Shown: positions 25,801-38,547, numbered from the stretch's first letter. The stretch is 64,000 bases of DNA from Limonium bicolor (GCA_023374045.1 CM041779.1:150351485-150415484); one strand, 5' to 3'. Made by a program: numbers and translations. The notes: a model not told the origin generated them from the letters alone.

Positions 25801-26020
25801 AAACTATCGAATCTAGAAGCAGAAAACACCGTTTTTACACACCAAAACTCAACTCAACATATCAGTTTGAGAACATAGATACCATGGGGGTTTGACAGAG
25901 TGAAAAAGCGACAAAACAATCCGAAAATCACAACAAGCTTCAGAGAAGTCAACAACCACAAATTAAAACGAAAACCCTAAAACCGACCCCATGGATGAAC
26001 ACACCCAAACCCAACGCCGG

Positions 26021-26568
26021 TGATGCCTAAATGGGTCTCATGACCTAATCCGTAAGAGCCCCTAGGGGTTTCGCTTCCGCGCAAAAAATTTCGGATTAAG
26101 GTTGGGCATTACAATTGTGGTATCAGAGCCGTCTTACGGTTCGGTAGGTGTTGAGTCCTGGAAAAGGGCGGAGACAAGGTGCGACGTGGCCCGCGTTAGC
26201 ACACCTTACTGACTCGTACTAGTTGGGGGTCTTTGGCTGTTGGGCTGTTGGAGGCCTGATGGTTCCGAGGACGGGTGCGGCCGCTGAGGGACGCACATGT
26301 ACTCGAGCTGCAGTGAGAGGGACGGAGTTGACTTAGTCTGAGCTGCGGCCTGACATTCGTCCGAGGCGTCTGGGCCACGGGAATGTGAATCAGTGTAGGA
26401 ACTTGTCGTTGGGAGGTTTAAGTCCACTCTTGACTCTTGCTTGGGCTAAGTGGATGGCTAGTCTTTCCACGGTGAGTAGTAGGCTGGTTGGGTCTTTGAC
26501 CTGACGCTAGTGATGCCTAAATGGGTCTCATGACCGAATCTGTAAGAGCCCCTTGGGGTCTTGCGCCC
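26021..26568 (+). mobile_element. TRIM-like miniature LTR element inside LTR A
   Basis: A 93-bp direct repeat begins tgatgcctaaatgggtctca at 26021 and ends gggcattaca at 26113. Four bases later comes TGGTATCAGAGCC (26118-26130), a tRNA-Met-type primer site. A second copy of the repeat begins at 26511 and is readable for about 58 bp before it runs into gypsy LTR sequence. The stretch is absent from the matching place in LTR C and LTR B, so it is an insertion. LTR length, a primer site and no coding capacity define a terminal-repeat retrotransposon in miniature. The 3' LTR is truncated and no clean TSD was found. Confidence 0.7.
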
Positions 26569-27099
26569 GAATCCGTCTACCACCTACCTCGAACCGAAGC
26601 TTACAGAAACCGCTGAATTCTGAATCGCAAACGCACCATCGATCCACCACCGAAAAATCATGCAACCAATCTAACCAGACCAAATAGAGGACTTAAAACC
26701 AACTAAAAATGGAGAAAATCCCAAATCATGACAAAGAGAATACTAACCACAACGCTTACGGTTCCGAACCTTCGCTTAGCAGGGAAATCCTAACACACAC
26801 ACGGATCCACAATAGAAGACCGATCAATCATCAGAAGCAAACTGAGCAAACTTGAAGAGAAAAAGCGAGAGAAAGGAGCGTGAAACAAAGATAAGGAAAA
26901 GAACAAGGAAAGAGAATAGACTTTTTCTTCCTTCCTAACTAAAACAGAATTAAGCTAAATTACTCTCTTGCCCTACAACCTTCCTTAAATAACAAAACAA
27001 CCTTTGAATGACATAAACCCACTTAAAATAAGATAACCCATATCTGCCATACGAAACTAAATCTGGATTATCGCATCATTCCCCCCTTAAAAAGAATTT

Positions 27100-27998
27100 C
27101 ATCCTCTGAATTCGACGTACCATAATGCTCGAAAAGGAAGGGATACTTGGACCTCTTGCTCCCAAGTAGCCTCCCGCTCTGGCTGACCAGACCACAAACC
27201 TTCACCATCGGAAGAGTCTTACTTTGGAGCTTGCGCACATTGTGAGCTAGAATCCTAACTGGCACTGCCTCAAAACAAAGATCCTCGTGCAACAGAAGCG
27301 GACCAAACTCAATCACATGAGATAGATCGGGGATGTACATCCTTAACATCGACACGTAGAAGACACCATGGACTCTTGACAGAGCTGGCGGCAACACCAG
27401 GCGAGAAGCCACTAAACCGATCCTTTCCAGGATCTCGAACTGACCTATGAGTCGTGGGCCTAGCTTCCCACTCTTCCCAAATCTCACTCCACCGTTGATA
27501 GGAGATATCTTCAGATAGACATTGTCGCCAACCTAAAACTCTAAGAGTCTGCTTCTCTGATCAGCATAACTCTTCTGACAGCTCTCAGATACAAGCTAAC
27601 GCTTCCTGATAGACTAAATCTTATCCACAACATCCTGAACCAGGTATGGACCTAATAGAGCTCTCTCCTTAAGATAATCCGAACAGATAGAAGATCCACA
27701 CTTCCTCCCATACCTAAGCCTTAAAAGGCATCATACCAATGCTGGACTGGAAACTGTTGTTGTAGGCGAACTCGATCAGAGTTAAATGCTCATCCCAGTT
27801 ACCTCTAAAATCCAACACATAGGCCCAAAGCATATCCTCCAAAATCTGGTTGGTCCTCTCTGTCTGACCATCTGGCCGAGGATGATACACAAAACTGAAC
27901 GCTAAAGCCCTATGCAGGCTACACAAGCAACGAGAAGCAAACCTAGGATATCTGTCAGGATTAATGGTTGTAGGAACTTCGTGCAACCTGACTATCTC
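27100..27998 (-). pseudogene. Gypsy-1 integrase, C-terminal half
   Basis: Reading from 27998, the integrase core shows [40 protein letters not shown] and SSIGMMPFKA. The GPY/F module follows with RFGKSGKLGPRLIGQFEILE, RIGLVASRLVLPPAL, VFYVSMLRMYIPDLSHVIEF and a chromodomain-like tail ending before the polypurine tract. The style is that of plant chromoviruses of the Tekay/Del type (inference). Frames shift between the core and the tail. Gypsy-2 inserted at 27999 cuts the gene, and the upstream pol has been deleted. Confidence 0.85.
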
Positions 27999-30173
27999 TG
28001 TAACGACCCCAAACATGGCCTAGTTCTAAGTTCATTACACGTCGCGTACTTACTACCTAAGATACGCAAGGCTCCTAGCTAACAACAAACGATAAGGCAA
28101 AATAATACTTGTATAAAACGTATAATAAAAAAGGAGTGTCAAATATACCCCAAAGTTGTCATACAGTACTCCTAACATAAGTCAGAATCAAGGTTTAAAT
28201 ACAAAAGTGATATCAAAGGCCCGAAGGTTACAAATGTCTATACTCCAAATAAAGGCAATCCTCATAACGAGCTAGGCTCCAAAAATTGAAGAGGAATCCT
28301 CGCTGATCAATCTGCAATGTTAGTAAGAAGTAGGGGAATGAGCAACCACACGCTCAGTAGATGAAAAACTTCACCAATAAGCATGCTCAAAACGGTTGAA
28401 AACATATTCATAAATCTAGAAGCCAAACAGACAGAAGAGGTAGATTTCCATCAGTAGAAACAATAGTAGTAGAAGCCAATCTTATCATAACCAAAACGGA
28501 GTTCAGAGGATACAAACAGAACAGACAAAATCATTAACCAGAGCAGGACACTAGTGTTTAATGGATACAAACAGAACAGAGAGAATCCGTAAACAGAACG
28601 AGGAAAACCACTTGTGAACAGAATGGGGGAGACACCCGTGAAATTTAACAGAAGGACGTCCTACACAGCGCGCTACGAGATAGCTAGACCTAGTCATCCA
28701 CTGCTCAGACACAGAGAATACAAGGTCCCAAATCAGAAGCTTAGTTTATAAAGCATTTGTGCGTAGAAATGCACCACATAGAGGTTTAAAGACTTAAGCA
28801 ACATTAGGGGAATCTAACCCCGCAAACGGAAGTCAAAACGGAGCTTAAACGAGCATTTTATGCAAAAATAGAGGTGTGTCCAGACATGCGTCCGACCTTG
28901 CATGTTCGAACACCAGTCAACACAAAAAATTGATGCGTCTGGACTTGCGTCTGACCCTACAAGTCCGGACGAAAGTCTGAATTAAAAATACGTAGTGGTG
29001 TTCGGACATGCGTCCGACCCTGCATGTCCGAACATAAGTAGAAGTAAAAAGAAGGAGCGTCCAAACTTGCGTCCAACCTTGCAAGTCTGGACGGAAGTCG
29101 AAGCAAAACAAAAGAGGCATCCGGACTTGCGTTCGACCTTGCGAGTCCGGATGGAAGTCCGATAAAAGTACATGGTGAAGTTCGGACATGTGTCCGAACT
29201 TGCATGTTCGAACACATGCCGAGAGTTAAAACTTGAAAACAATAGTGGTGTATCCGGGTTTGCAAGTCCGGACATCACCCGAAACTACAATCCCAGAATA
29301 CGTCCTCGCACTCCGTCCGGACATACACGTCCGGACAGAAGTCCGGACATGTTGAAAACCATGAAAATCAGAAGCATCAGATGGCCTGCCCGGACATATA
29401 GGTCCGGACAGACATCCAGATGTCACAAAATGCAGAATTTTCAGCACAGCGAAAACACACGAATAGAGCAGCAAACTTCATCAAAATTGTCACACGAATC
29501 TAGAATGGTAAAACCACATCTATGGGGGTTTTAGCAGATCAGAAACAAAGCCAAATCAAATAGTAAACAACCACCAAAACGCAATCAATTGAACAATCAG
29601 AACTTCCCAAATTAGAAACGCCCCATAGTTGAACACACCCATCGAATCCGTTCATCACCTACCTCGAATGAATGCAGAGGAAGCTCTAAATATGTAGAAG
29701 GATCAGCCACTGACACGCAGACCAAACGCATAAGGGATGGCCACTGACAGCACAAATACATTGTAGAGAGAAACCAAAATAAAAAAATGCCAAACTCTAA
29801 ATTCTGAAAATGCAGAACCCTGACCAGTCACAATCCCAAACCTGAAATCGACGAAGGAGACGCAGTAGAGGAGGACCAACAATGCAGAATCCGGCACAAT
29901 CTCACACACACAAAGAGAAGAAGAAGGCTCTGGAAATGAGAAGGAGAACGCACCACGCTCAATGAAGAAACTGACAACTAGGGAAAAATAGAACGTGCCA
30001 GAAAAAGGGAATGTAATTCCTTATTTAAATCTTACCAAATATAGGAGAGTGTAAAAGACCACCTTGTCCTCTCCTTTAATCCAAAAGACGCCAGCGTCCT
30101 AAATTCATAATGAGTCCAACTTAAATCACCATGTAACGAAATACACTTTGCAAATAAACCTTGGATTATAACA
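27999..30173 (-). repeat. 3' LTR of gypsy-2 (LTR B), 2.18 kb
   Basis: The plus strand runs from TGTAACGACCCC to GGATTATAACA. Ends and many inner words (for example 'ggaggatccgcac'-type positions and 'gaacacacccatcgaatccg') are shared with LTRs A and C, but it is clearly a different subfamily. It carries the hairpin array at 28870-29280. Confidence 0.85.
28870..29280. repeat. Tandem array of 60-bp units, each an 11-14 bp-stem hairpin
   Basis: Hairpins lie at 28876-28913, 28936-28971, 29001-29032, 29058-29093, 29118-29153 and 29181-29212, with a decayed seventh at about 29251-29273. Each has the form arm, about 10-base loop 'gtccgaccyt', complementary arm. An example is TTCGGACATGC...GCATGTCCGAA at 29001. 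Arms differ between units, but both sides change together (CATCCGGACTTGC with GCGAGTCCGGATG, CGTCTGGACTTG with CAAGTCCGGACG). Further gtccggac palindromes follow at 29310-29410. Confidence 0.8.
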
Positions 30174-30223
30174 TCACCTCCCCCTTTAAAGTAATTTCAT
30201 CCTCAAAATTCACATATCTACTG

Positions 30224-32446
30224 TTAGAAAAGGGCGGGAAACTTAGACCGCACCTCACTCTCCAGCTCCCAAGTCACCTCTCTCTCAGACTGACCCGACC
30301 ATAAAACTTTGACCAAGGGCAAGGCCTTACTCCGAAGCTTAAGAATGTCACGAGCCAGAATCTTAGTAGGAACATCCTCGTAGGTGAAGTCCTCTCTCAG
30401 CTGAACATGAACCAAGATCTTAGTAGTAACAACCTCGTAGGTGAAGTCCTCTCTCAGCTGAAGCGGGCCAAACTCGATCACATGAGATGGATCAGGAACG
30501 TACTTCCTTAGCATAGATACATGGAAGACACTGTGAACTCTTGCTAAAGCCGGCGGCAATGCCAGACAGTAGGCGACTAGTCCAATCCTCTCTAGAATCT
30601 CAAAGGGACCGACGAAACGGGGGCTGAGCTCCGCTCTTCCCAAATCTCACAACTCCTCTGACAGAGGAAACCTTCAGGAACACATGGTAGCCAACCTGAA
30701 ATTCCAACGGATGTCTTCTCTGATTAGCATAGATCTTTTGACGACTCTGAGCAACCACTCCCTGATGGTCTGAATTTTGCTCACTACATCCTGAACTAAA
30801 TCCGGACCCGCCAAAGCTCTCTTCTTCAGATCGTCCCAGCATATGGGAGATCTGCACCTCCTACCATACAGAGCCTCGAATGGCGCCATACCGATACTGG
30901 ACTAGAAGCTGTTGTTGTAGGCAAACTCAATCAACGCCACATGATGATCCCAACTGCCTCCAAAGTCTAGCACACACGCCCTGAGCATATCCTCAAGAAC
31001 CTAGTTAGTTCTCTCAGTGTGACCATCTGACTGTAGATGATAGGCAGAACTAAATGATAACTTCGTCCCCAAGGCCTGATGCAAACTTCACCGAAAATGG
31101 GACACAAACCTCGGATCTCTATCGGACACAATAGATGCAGGAACTCCATGTAGGCGCACGATCTTCTATATATACGAGCAAGTCGGTCTAAACTGAAGGT
31201 CTTCCTAACTGGCAAGAAATGAGCACTCTTCGTGAGCCTATCCACAATCACCCATACAACGTTGAAACCCCTCAAGTCCGGGGAAGGCCCATCACAAAAT
31301 CCGTACCGATGCTCTCCCATTTCTACTCCGAAACTGGAAGAGGCTGAAAAAGTCCAGCAGGATCTCTAGTGCTCTGCTTTGACTTGCCGACAGGTCTGAC
31401 ATCTAGACAAAAACTCAAAGATATCCCTCTTCATATTACTCCACCAGAACGTCCCTCGAAGATCCCGGTACATCTTCACACTGCCTGGGTGTACCGAGTA
31501 CGAGGCTCCATGAGCCTCCTGCATAATCTCCCGCCTCAACACATCATCAGCAGGCACACAAACTCTATCCCTAAAATGCAGGCAGTCATCATTGGACACT
31601 CTGAACTCAGAAATCTAACCAGCAGCAACCCTCTCTCGGATCTTACACAACTCAGTACCAAGCTTCTGAATGGCCTTGACCCGGTCGATCAAGGTAGGCT
31701 GAACCTGCAGAGTAGCCAACATCCTAGAACTCTCTGGACTGACAACCTAGACACCCAAACGTTGTAGCTCTAACAAAGATCTCTGCACCCCCGTTAGCGC
31801 ACAAACAACACCATAAGGTCCTCTCCAGCTAAGAGCATCAGCTACTACATTCGCTCCACCAGGATGGTAGATGATCTCCATATCATAGTCGTGCAATAAC
31901 GCAAGCCACCTCCTCTGCCTCAAGTTCAGCTCCTTCTGAGTGAACAGATACTTGAAGCTCTTATGGTCCGTATACACCTTGCACGAAGCCTCATAAAGAT
32001 AATGCCTCCAAATCTTCAGGGTGAACACAACTACTGTTAACTCCAGGTCGTGGGTGATATAGTTCATCTCATATGGCTTTATTTGACGTGAGCCATATGC
32101 AACCACCTTCCCATGTTGCATCAAAACGCAACCCAGTCCCTTGTGGGACGCATCTAGAAGACCTCCAAACCATCAGTACCTACTGGAAGATTCAAAATAG
32201 GCGCTGACGTCAACCTCTTCTTGAGCTCCTAAAAGCACAGCTCACAAGCTTCACTCCACTCAAACTTAACTTCCTTTCTGAGCAGACGAGTCAGAGGAGA
32301 AACAATCTTAGAGAAGCCCTTCACAAACTTGCGGTAGTAGCCCGCCAAACCAAGGTAACTGTGAAGCTGAGCAACATTGGTGGGTCTAGCCCACTCTGTA
32401 ATCGCTCTGATCTTCTCCCGGTCCACAGATATGCTATCCTTGGAGA
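30224..32446 (-). pseudogene. Gypsy-2 pol: RT end, RNase H, integrase
   Basis: In minus-strand order: RT palm end (SKDSISVDREKIRAITEW, LGLAGYYRKFVKGFSKI; 32446-32229), RNase H ([52 protein letters not shown]; 32124-31747), integrase zinc finger with H-x-H and C-x2-C in HGASYSVHPGSVKMYR and LSRCQTCRQVK (31599-31366), core (VVWVIVDRLTKSAHFLPVR, 31320-30967; later frames into MAPFEALYGRRCRSPICW), and the GPY/F tail (RFVGPFEILERIGLVAYCLA, VFHVSMLRKYVPDPSHVIEF; 30643-30224). A 60-bp in-frame repeat containing VQLREDFTYE is duplicated at 30360-30460. Stops and frameshifts break the frame at least four times. Confidence 0.9.
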
Positions 32447-33010
32447 CTACATGTAACACCCCTAATCCTAAACCTGTAATAACGTCGCAAGTCGTAGCAT
32501 AATGAATAACAATTCGCAGCGGAAAATAAAACTATCTACCTTGGTGTTACACGCCGTTACACACCCATGTGAGTAACAAGGCATCCTTACTCTTTCCAAC
32601 AATACAACTCCTCACGCTGTGATGAACAAGATACTGAGCACTATAATTATTACAAACCAAATCCAAACTAAATGAGCAACTAACTGAATACAACAAACTC
32701 CTTAATACAATACGTGATAAAACTCAAAGTGTTTATTGAAACACATCAGCTACCCCCGTGTCCCGCGCTCCGGCTTGAGTCTTCTTCAATAACCTGGAAT
32801 TTTTGGCCCATTGAAGGGCTCAGCAATCGAAATGCTGGTATGCTAAATGTAGTCTTAAATCATCTAGATTCCTTAAGTCGTTTTAGCCATCTTGATATTA
32901 GATTCATTACATAAAATACCGGTTTACAATAATTACAGTAATAACTGTAAACATTTAACAACCACATAACAATTCACCTGTAAACATCAGTGTACAATAG
33001 TACACAACAC

Positions 33011-33082
33011 CAATAACCACACATCAATAATCCATAGCAATAACCAATAATCACACATCAATAATCCATAACAATAACCAAA
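33011..33082. repeat. Short tandem repeat in the solo LTR (about 37 bp x 2)
   Basis: 'cacacatcaataatccata' followed by 'caataacca' occurs twice in tandem. The other LTR copy (about 5925-5980) has a similar but less regular stretch. Confidence 0.55.
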
Positions 33083-34336
33083 CAAGATACGCGTATTAAA
33101 CTATACTTGTTAGTTGGCCACCTGGCCCTTATCCTTTAAACCAATCACTTAACCTTTTCCAATTAAATTCCACCGCAGGCGTCATGTCAAGACAACCCTT
33201 AATAACTTATTAATGGACGATAGTCCCCTGGGTTCGAATGGAACCGTTACCAGCTGACCTTATGGCCCTGTATAAATATTTTTACCGATCCGGTCGAACC
33301 TGTGCACCAACGGCAGTGCCCTCCGTCATCCTCGAATGTGACTGATGGATTCCCTTGAGTGACTCCCCATTGAAGTCTCTCGTAGTGATCACGATGCGCA
33401 ATCAGAAAGTCGAAACAATCTGGATTCCTCTCTTTATAAGTTAGCCCTTTTTGTCAGTGACATAATAACCAATCCTTGAGTTAAGACTATAACAGTTGAC
33501 CACCAGTTAGGTTCAATAATACCTAAAGGTCAGTTAGTCTTGTTCCAGTTTAGATGTATAAACTTCCAGTCATAAGACGTTCGCGTATAAATAAAACGCA
33601 GTGTGTGTCGAGCAAAACAGTATACAATATCATATACATAAAATCACAGATATCGCTCTTAACAATTAAACACACAACGTCTGGACCTTAGGAAAATCCT
33701 TAGGACATTCAGACCACACAATTAACATACTGTTCACCAAGTAACTGGTAGCTTGACAAATTCCTGTTCTGTAGTTCCTTCCCGTACGCTGTTATATAAA
33801 CATGCAATACCGGGTAATATTAATATAACTATTCACTAAATATTACAGTACTGACACTGTAGAGTTTATACTCGTTGTATACTAACTCTGTATGTTTTTT
33901 ATTTCCCCCTGTTTATTTAATAGTGGTTCTAGATAGTTCATTAGTTCATTATTTTATGTGATTTCCACATGTGATAATGAATTCCCATTGTACTGTATAC
34001 CTTTATTTCATTAATCAAATATCCATAATAATTTTCACTAAGTCCATATACTAATATGATTTGGTTATTTTTATTATAACTCACAATTATTTTATAAACC
34101 TTATATTATACTCCATAATGTATCATCATACATAGTTTTAATTCCTTTCTTTATTAAATTACAAAACCAACCTTGTAAATTTGGTAATTACATAATGAAC
34201 ACATTATCTTTTATAAATTATCAAATAACCATATAACTTTTATAATTCACCAAACATACATATTAGTTTTCGGTATTTATATTATATACCCAATAACTTT
34301 TATAAATTACCAATTATCCACACAACTTTTAATTTT

Positions 34337-34869
34337 GGGAAAATTACATGCCCCACCCATGACGTTTGGCGAAATTTCACATTCCACCCACGTGGTTTCA
34401 AAAATTACTTTCCCCACCCATGTGGTTTTCCCCGTTTTACATCCAGCAACTTTTTAAATTTTGGTTCAATTCAAAAGATGCTTAAACGTTGTCCAAAATT
34501 GATGAAACTTTACATGGATGATGCTAAAGTGATATACTTTGATCTTATGTCAAATCTGAAGTTTTTTAAGCTTAAATGTGTCCCGTGGGACCCAATGAAA
34601 CATGTGACATGTTCATTGGGTCCCACATGTCACATTTAAGCTTAAAAAACTTTAGATTTTTCACTAAACCAAAATATAACACTTTAGCATCGTCTATGTA
34701 AAATTTCATCAACTTCGGACAACGTTTAATCATTTTGAATGAACAAAAATTAGAAAAGTTGCTGGATGTAAAACAGGGAAACCACATGGGTGGGGAAAGT
34801 AATTTTTAAAACCACATGGGTGGATTGTGAATTTCGTCAAACGTCATGTGTGGGGTATGTAATTTTCCC
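34337..34869. mobile_element. Fold-back MITE, 533 bp, nearly loopless palindrome
   Basis: The left end is gggaaaattacatgccccac and the right end is its complement (gtatgtaattttccc). The two arms stay complementary to the centre at about 34603, where 'aatgaaacatgtgacatg' meets 'catgttcatt'. Flanks tttaatttt (34328-34336) and tttaattac (34870-34878) agree at 7 of 9 bases, which suits a 9-bp Mutator-type duplication. It is absent from the other giant LTR, so it inserted into this copy or its recent ancestor. A transcript would fold into one hairpin of about 260 bp. Confidence 0.85.
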
Positions 34870-37800
34870 TTTAATTACCAAATATCCACATTAAATTTCG
34901 GTAGTTACAAACTTGATATACTAATCTTTATAAATTACCAAGTAACCTTATAACTTTTATAAATTACTTAACTAGCCACATAAACTTTCGACAATTGTAA
35001 TTTAAATACTCTACCTTATAAATTACAAAACCCCACATAACTTTCGGTTTTGACATACCTTTCACATAATTACATTTTAGCCCTTAAAACTTATATAAGT
35101 TACATATTAACTTATAAACCATAGTTTTAATATTCATTTTCTTAAATACCGAACAGACCCTTATACTTTTATAAGTGATGAATCTGCCCCATATCTAATT
35201 CGGTTTACATATATTTTCATAAATTACATATTCACCCCAAAACTTTTTAAACTTAATATTTTATGTCATAAATCATTTTAACCCAAAGTTTTTGGTCAAC
35301 ACTTTGACCAGACTTAATTTCATAATTAATACTTTAAATACCCATAAAGTCATGTGTATCTCGGTTATACTCCCATTTCCAATATTACAAAATAGTCCCA
35401 AAACTTGTAAAATGTTATCTTACACGTAAACACTTATTTAAATTCACCAAAATTCATAATATTAATTCCTACCTTATTTAACATAAATATACCAAATTAA
35501 CCCTTATGTTCTCGGCAACCATATATAACACACTAAACTTTTCAAAATTTACATTTTAGCCACATAACTTTATAAATTAGCCATTTAAATACTTGTAGCT
35601 ATTTTTAATATTCCCAAATTAATAATATAAGTTAATATACTTATATATTTCGAAAATCACCAAATAAAATTTCATTCCATTCTCGGCCTTACTATATTTT
35701 TTACCATATAGTTTTAAAACTTGCTTTAAACTTTATAATAAATACATATAAATGTATATAAGCCATATAACACTTCTAAAAATTATGCTAATGACTTAGA
35801 ATGTTTATAAACTCAAAATATAACATTTAGTCCTTAGATAATTCGGTTTAACTATATATGTATCATAATTAATTTTTGTGACACACAATTATACCTTAAG
35901 GTAATAATCTTACCTTATATGTTATAAATTATTTTCTTGACATTATAACCTATAGTTTTCGGCCTTAATTATTCTAAGGCTTGTACATAATTTTTATACC
36001 AAAGTTTGAAGCTTAAATCAAGCTTAAACTTAATAAACCTTAATTATATAAACTTACTCCTTAAATCAAGACAATTCTTGTACTTGATTTCTCCTTGAAT
36101 TCCAAGCTCTCCAAATGCTATTTTGATGAAGAGAATTCGGCCTCCTTGAATATATTTAGGAGATCCATTTGTTAGACTTCTAACAAGGATTTATAAATAA
36201 TATTTGGAGTAGTTTTACAAGAGTTTACCTTAGGAATTTAACAAGGTATTTTTGGTACACCTTGGGATGATTGTAGATCCAAGTTTCCTTCATGAAATAA
36301 TGAAGAGAATATATATTTAGGAGCCTTAAATTTTCGGAAATGATTTAAGCATTTTTGCAAGGATTTTCAACATGAAAATATACCTTAACTTGTTCTTGTT
36401 GTTCCTTGTGTTGTTGTTGAATCTAGGTACTTCCTTGGAGCATCTAACCTTGGAGAAAATTGCAAGAGTTGCTAGGATGATTTCTTGCTTCAAGACTTAG
36501 TAGATTTAACTAGGAAATTACATAGAAATGGTGTTAGAACTTAATACACCATTAATGGAGCTTAGAAGCTCTAAGGAGTAAACTAGCAATGAAGAAAAAA
36601 AGAGAGGATGAGAGCTTACACATTCGGCCAAGGAGTTGGCAAATGAGAGCCTAACTCACGTATGGTAGTTTTAGAGAAGACAAGGCAATGAATGAATCTC
36701 ACTTTGACAAAAATAATGTCAATAATTGTCTAGCTTTTCTTTGTTTATTCATTTGTCCCATGGCTCCATAAAATGGCTATATTATTAGCTAGACTTACGG
36801 CTGAGACAATGAAGAGAATGGAGAATGATTGTAAATTAACACATGAGGACAAAAGCTAAGTTAGGTAAGTGTTTTCTTTTGATTTTTCTAAGCTAATCAC
36901 CATGTTATTATTGTCTTGTTTTATCCTTGTAGTTTCGGTAATGGGGATGTAGGTATGGCATCAGATTTTTGACAATTAACAACATAGGAACATGGCTAGG
37001 TTGGTAGATAATTTAGCTTGATTTTAATAAGGCAATCTATCATTATTTTCATGCTTCAAAATCGGCTACATGTGTTGTACAAGAACTTTGATTTTGTTTA
37101 TATTAGACATAGATTTATGCTAGTTAGGTACATGTTCCATTTGATTAATTTAGTAGAAATTATACTCCCCTTTTTCTGATCACAATCGGCAGCCACATGC
37201 CTATGGAGCAACTTGGTTTCTTTGTTTATTGCCTAGTACAAAAGTATGACTAGATTTGCATTTTAATTCCATTATCTTCATATAAGCTAATCTTCATTGT
37301 TTTCCTTGGAGGTCTTACGGTAGTGGGAGCCTTCTCTGACTGGTTTATTTGACACATTTATCATATAGTGTATGCTAAGATGAGTCATTATCCATAACAC
37401 ATAATTTTTAAACTAAAACTAGTCCAAAGGTGACCCTAAATGGCGCATGTTATGGGGATCAAATGGGGTTGATTTTTGATTTAATTCCTGTCACATTATA
37501 TTGTACATAGACCATATTATAACATGTAATAGGTTCCAGCATTTATTTGGTACATTTATATCATGGTAAAAGATGAAAGTTTTAAGGTAAAAATGCTGAT
37601 TTTAGGTACCTTTTTGACCCAAAAATCGCCCCCACTTGTACTATGAATTTATCACTGCCATTAATTGATTTAGATGGTAAATTTATCCCCTTTTAAGATT
37701 ATCAACTCGTGGCTTCTCAAAAACTTCAAGGTAATTGCGTAGAACGCGTTTTTGTGACACCCGAAGGTGCGTTTTTGTGCTTTAAGGATATTTTGGAATA

Positions 37801-38547
37801 TAAGTAGTCGCTATGAGTTCCAAGTGTTTATAAACATTGTTTATAGTCAATAATAATATGTTAAGGTGTTACATTGAGTTATATGGGGTTATATCAACTC
37901 ATAACTCAATTTCCGGGCTACCGGGACACTCCCGAGCAAAATATGAGCGTTAAGAAATTCCCCCGAGCTCTTTGTTTATTTTTGAAGAAGTAGCTCGAGG
38001 TTTCTCTTTAGAATGGTGAATAATGATTTTAGGAACTCTAAGAATAATTTATATAGGAGTTCGTGCCACCTCGGCACTCCTCCGGGGCATTCCCGGGTGT
38101 TTGTGGGGCCCCAATCGGAACTTCCGCGTACTTTGTATTTAACTGGGAACTTAGCATGAGAACTCATCTTATATATTTATTAAAGTGTTATGGTGCATTT
38201 GGAATGAAGTGTAATGCTTTATTTCATTTTATAAATTATTTCCGGGACTTTCGGGTCTTTCGGGCCTTTAAGGGAACTCCCGGACTTATTGTACTTTTAC
38301 TTTGTTTAACTGAGAACTTGTGTTTCAAAGGGTCCTATAATGATCCTTGATTAACTTCATATGAGGTTTATAGCTTATATAACTTGTTTAGCTTAAGATC
38401 GGGCTTAACGCTCGTTTATGACCTTAAGGAGTTTGGGTGCGTTTTAACGCCTAAGTGTTTATATGCTTTCTTAGGGTTTAATAATCCCCTAAATAATATA
38501 TATATCCCTTTATTTAATTATTTAAAGGTTAGGGGTATTTCACTACA

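Larger units (their letters stand above)
24533..27075 (-). repeat. 3' LTR of gypsy-1 (LTR A), 2.54 kb
   Basis: The plus strand runs from TGTAACGACCC to GGATTATCGCA. The adjacent 'tcattccccccttaa' is the complement of the polypurine tract, which marks this as the 3' LTR of a minus-strand element. Its right 1.1 kb matches LTR C (39946-40495) closely once the 0.55-kb TRIM insertion is removed. A 42-bp repeat built on 'tggtccaaagaccaacggat' occurs two to three times at 25119-25231. Confidence 0.85.
32452..38542 (-). mobile_element. Solo giant LTR, 6.09 kb, in gypsy-2 RT
   Basis: It starts TGTAACACCCCTAA at 32452 and ends TTAGGGGTATTTCA at 38542. The 5 bases on each side are identical: CTACA at 32447-32451 and at 38543-38547. 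No primer site or gag follows, so this is a solo LTR formed by recombination between the two LTRs of a full element. It aligns along its whole length with 5353-11025. Its extra length comes mainly from the MITE at 34337-34869. It interrupts the RT reading FLGHVV|SKDSISV of gypsy-2 exactly. The CTACA duplication also gives the empty site. Confidence 0.95.

Noticed and set aside
26118..26130. Start of a full gypsy or copia element at the second tRNA-Met primer site in LTR A
   Set aside because: No gag or pol follows. A partial copy of the upstream 93-bp repeat appears only 0.4 kb later, so a miniature element fits better.
29172..29534. Overlapping open frames on both strands across the hairpin array
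   Set aside because: The 60-bp repeat period is divisible by three, which keeps frames open without coding. The translations are repetitive and unlike known proteins.
38063..38350. Open frames at the right end of both giant LTRs (10502-10753 and 38063-38350)
   Set aside because: They are in LTR sequence, the frames are not conserved between the two copies, and no protein motif is seen.
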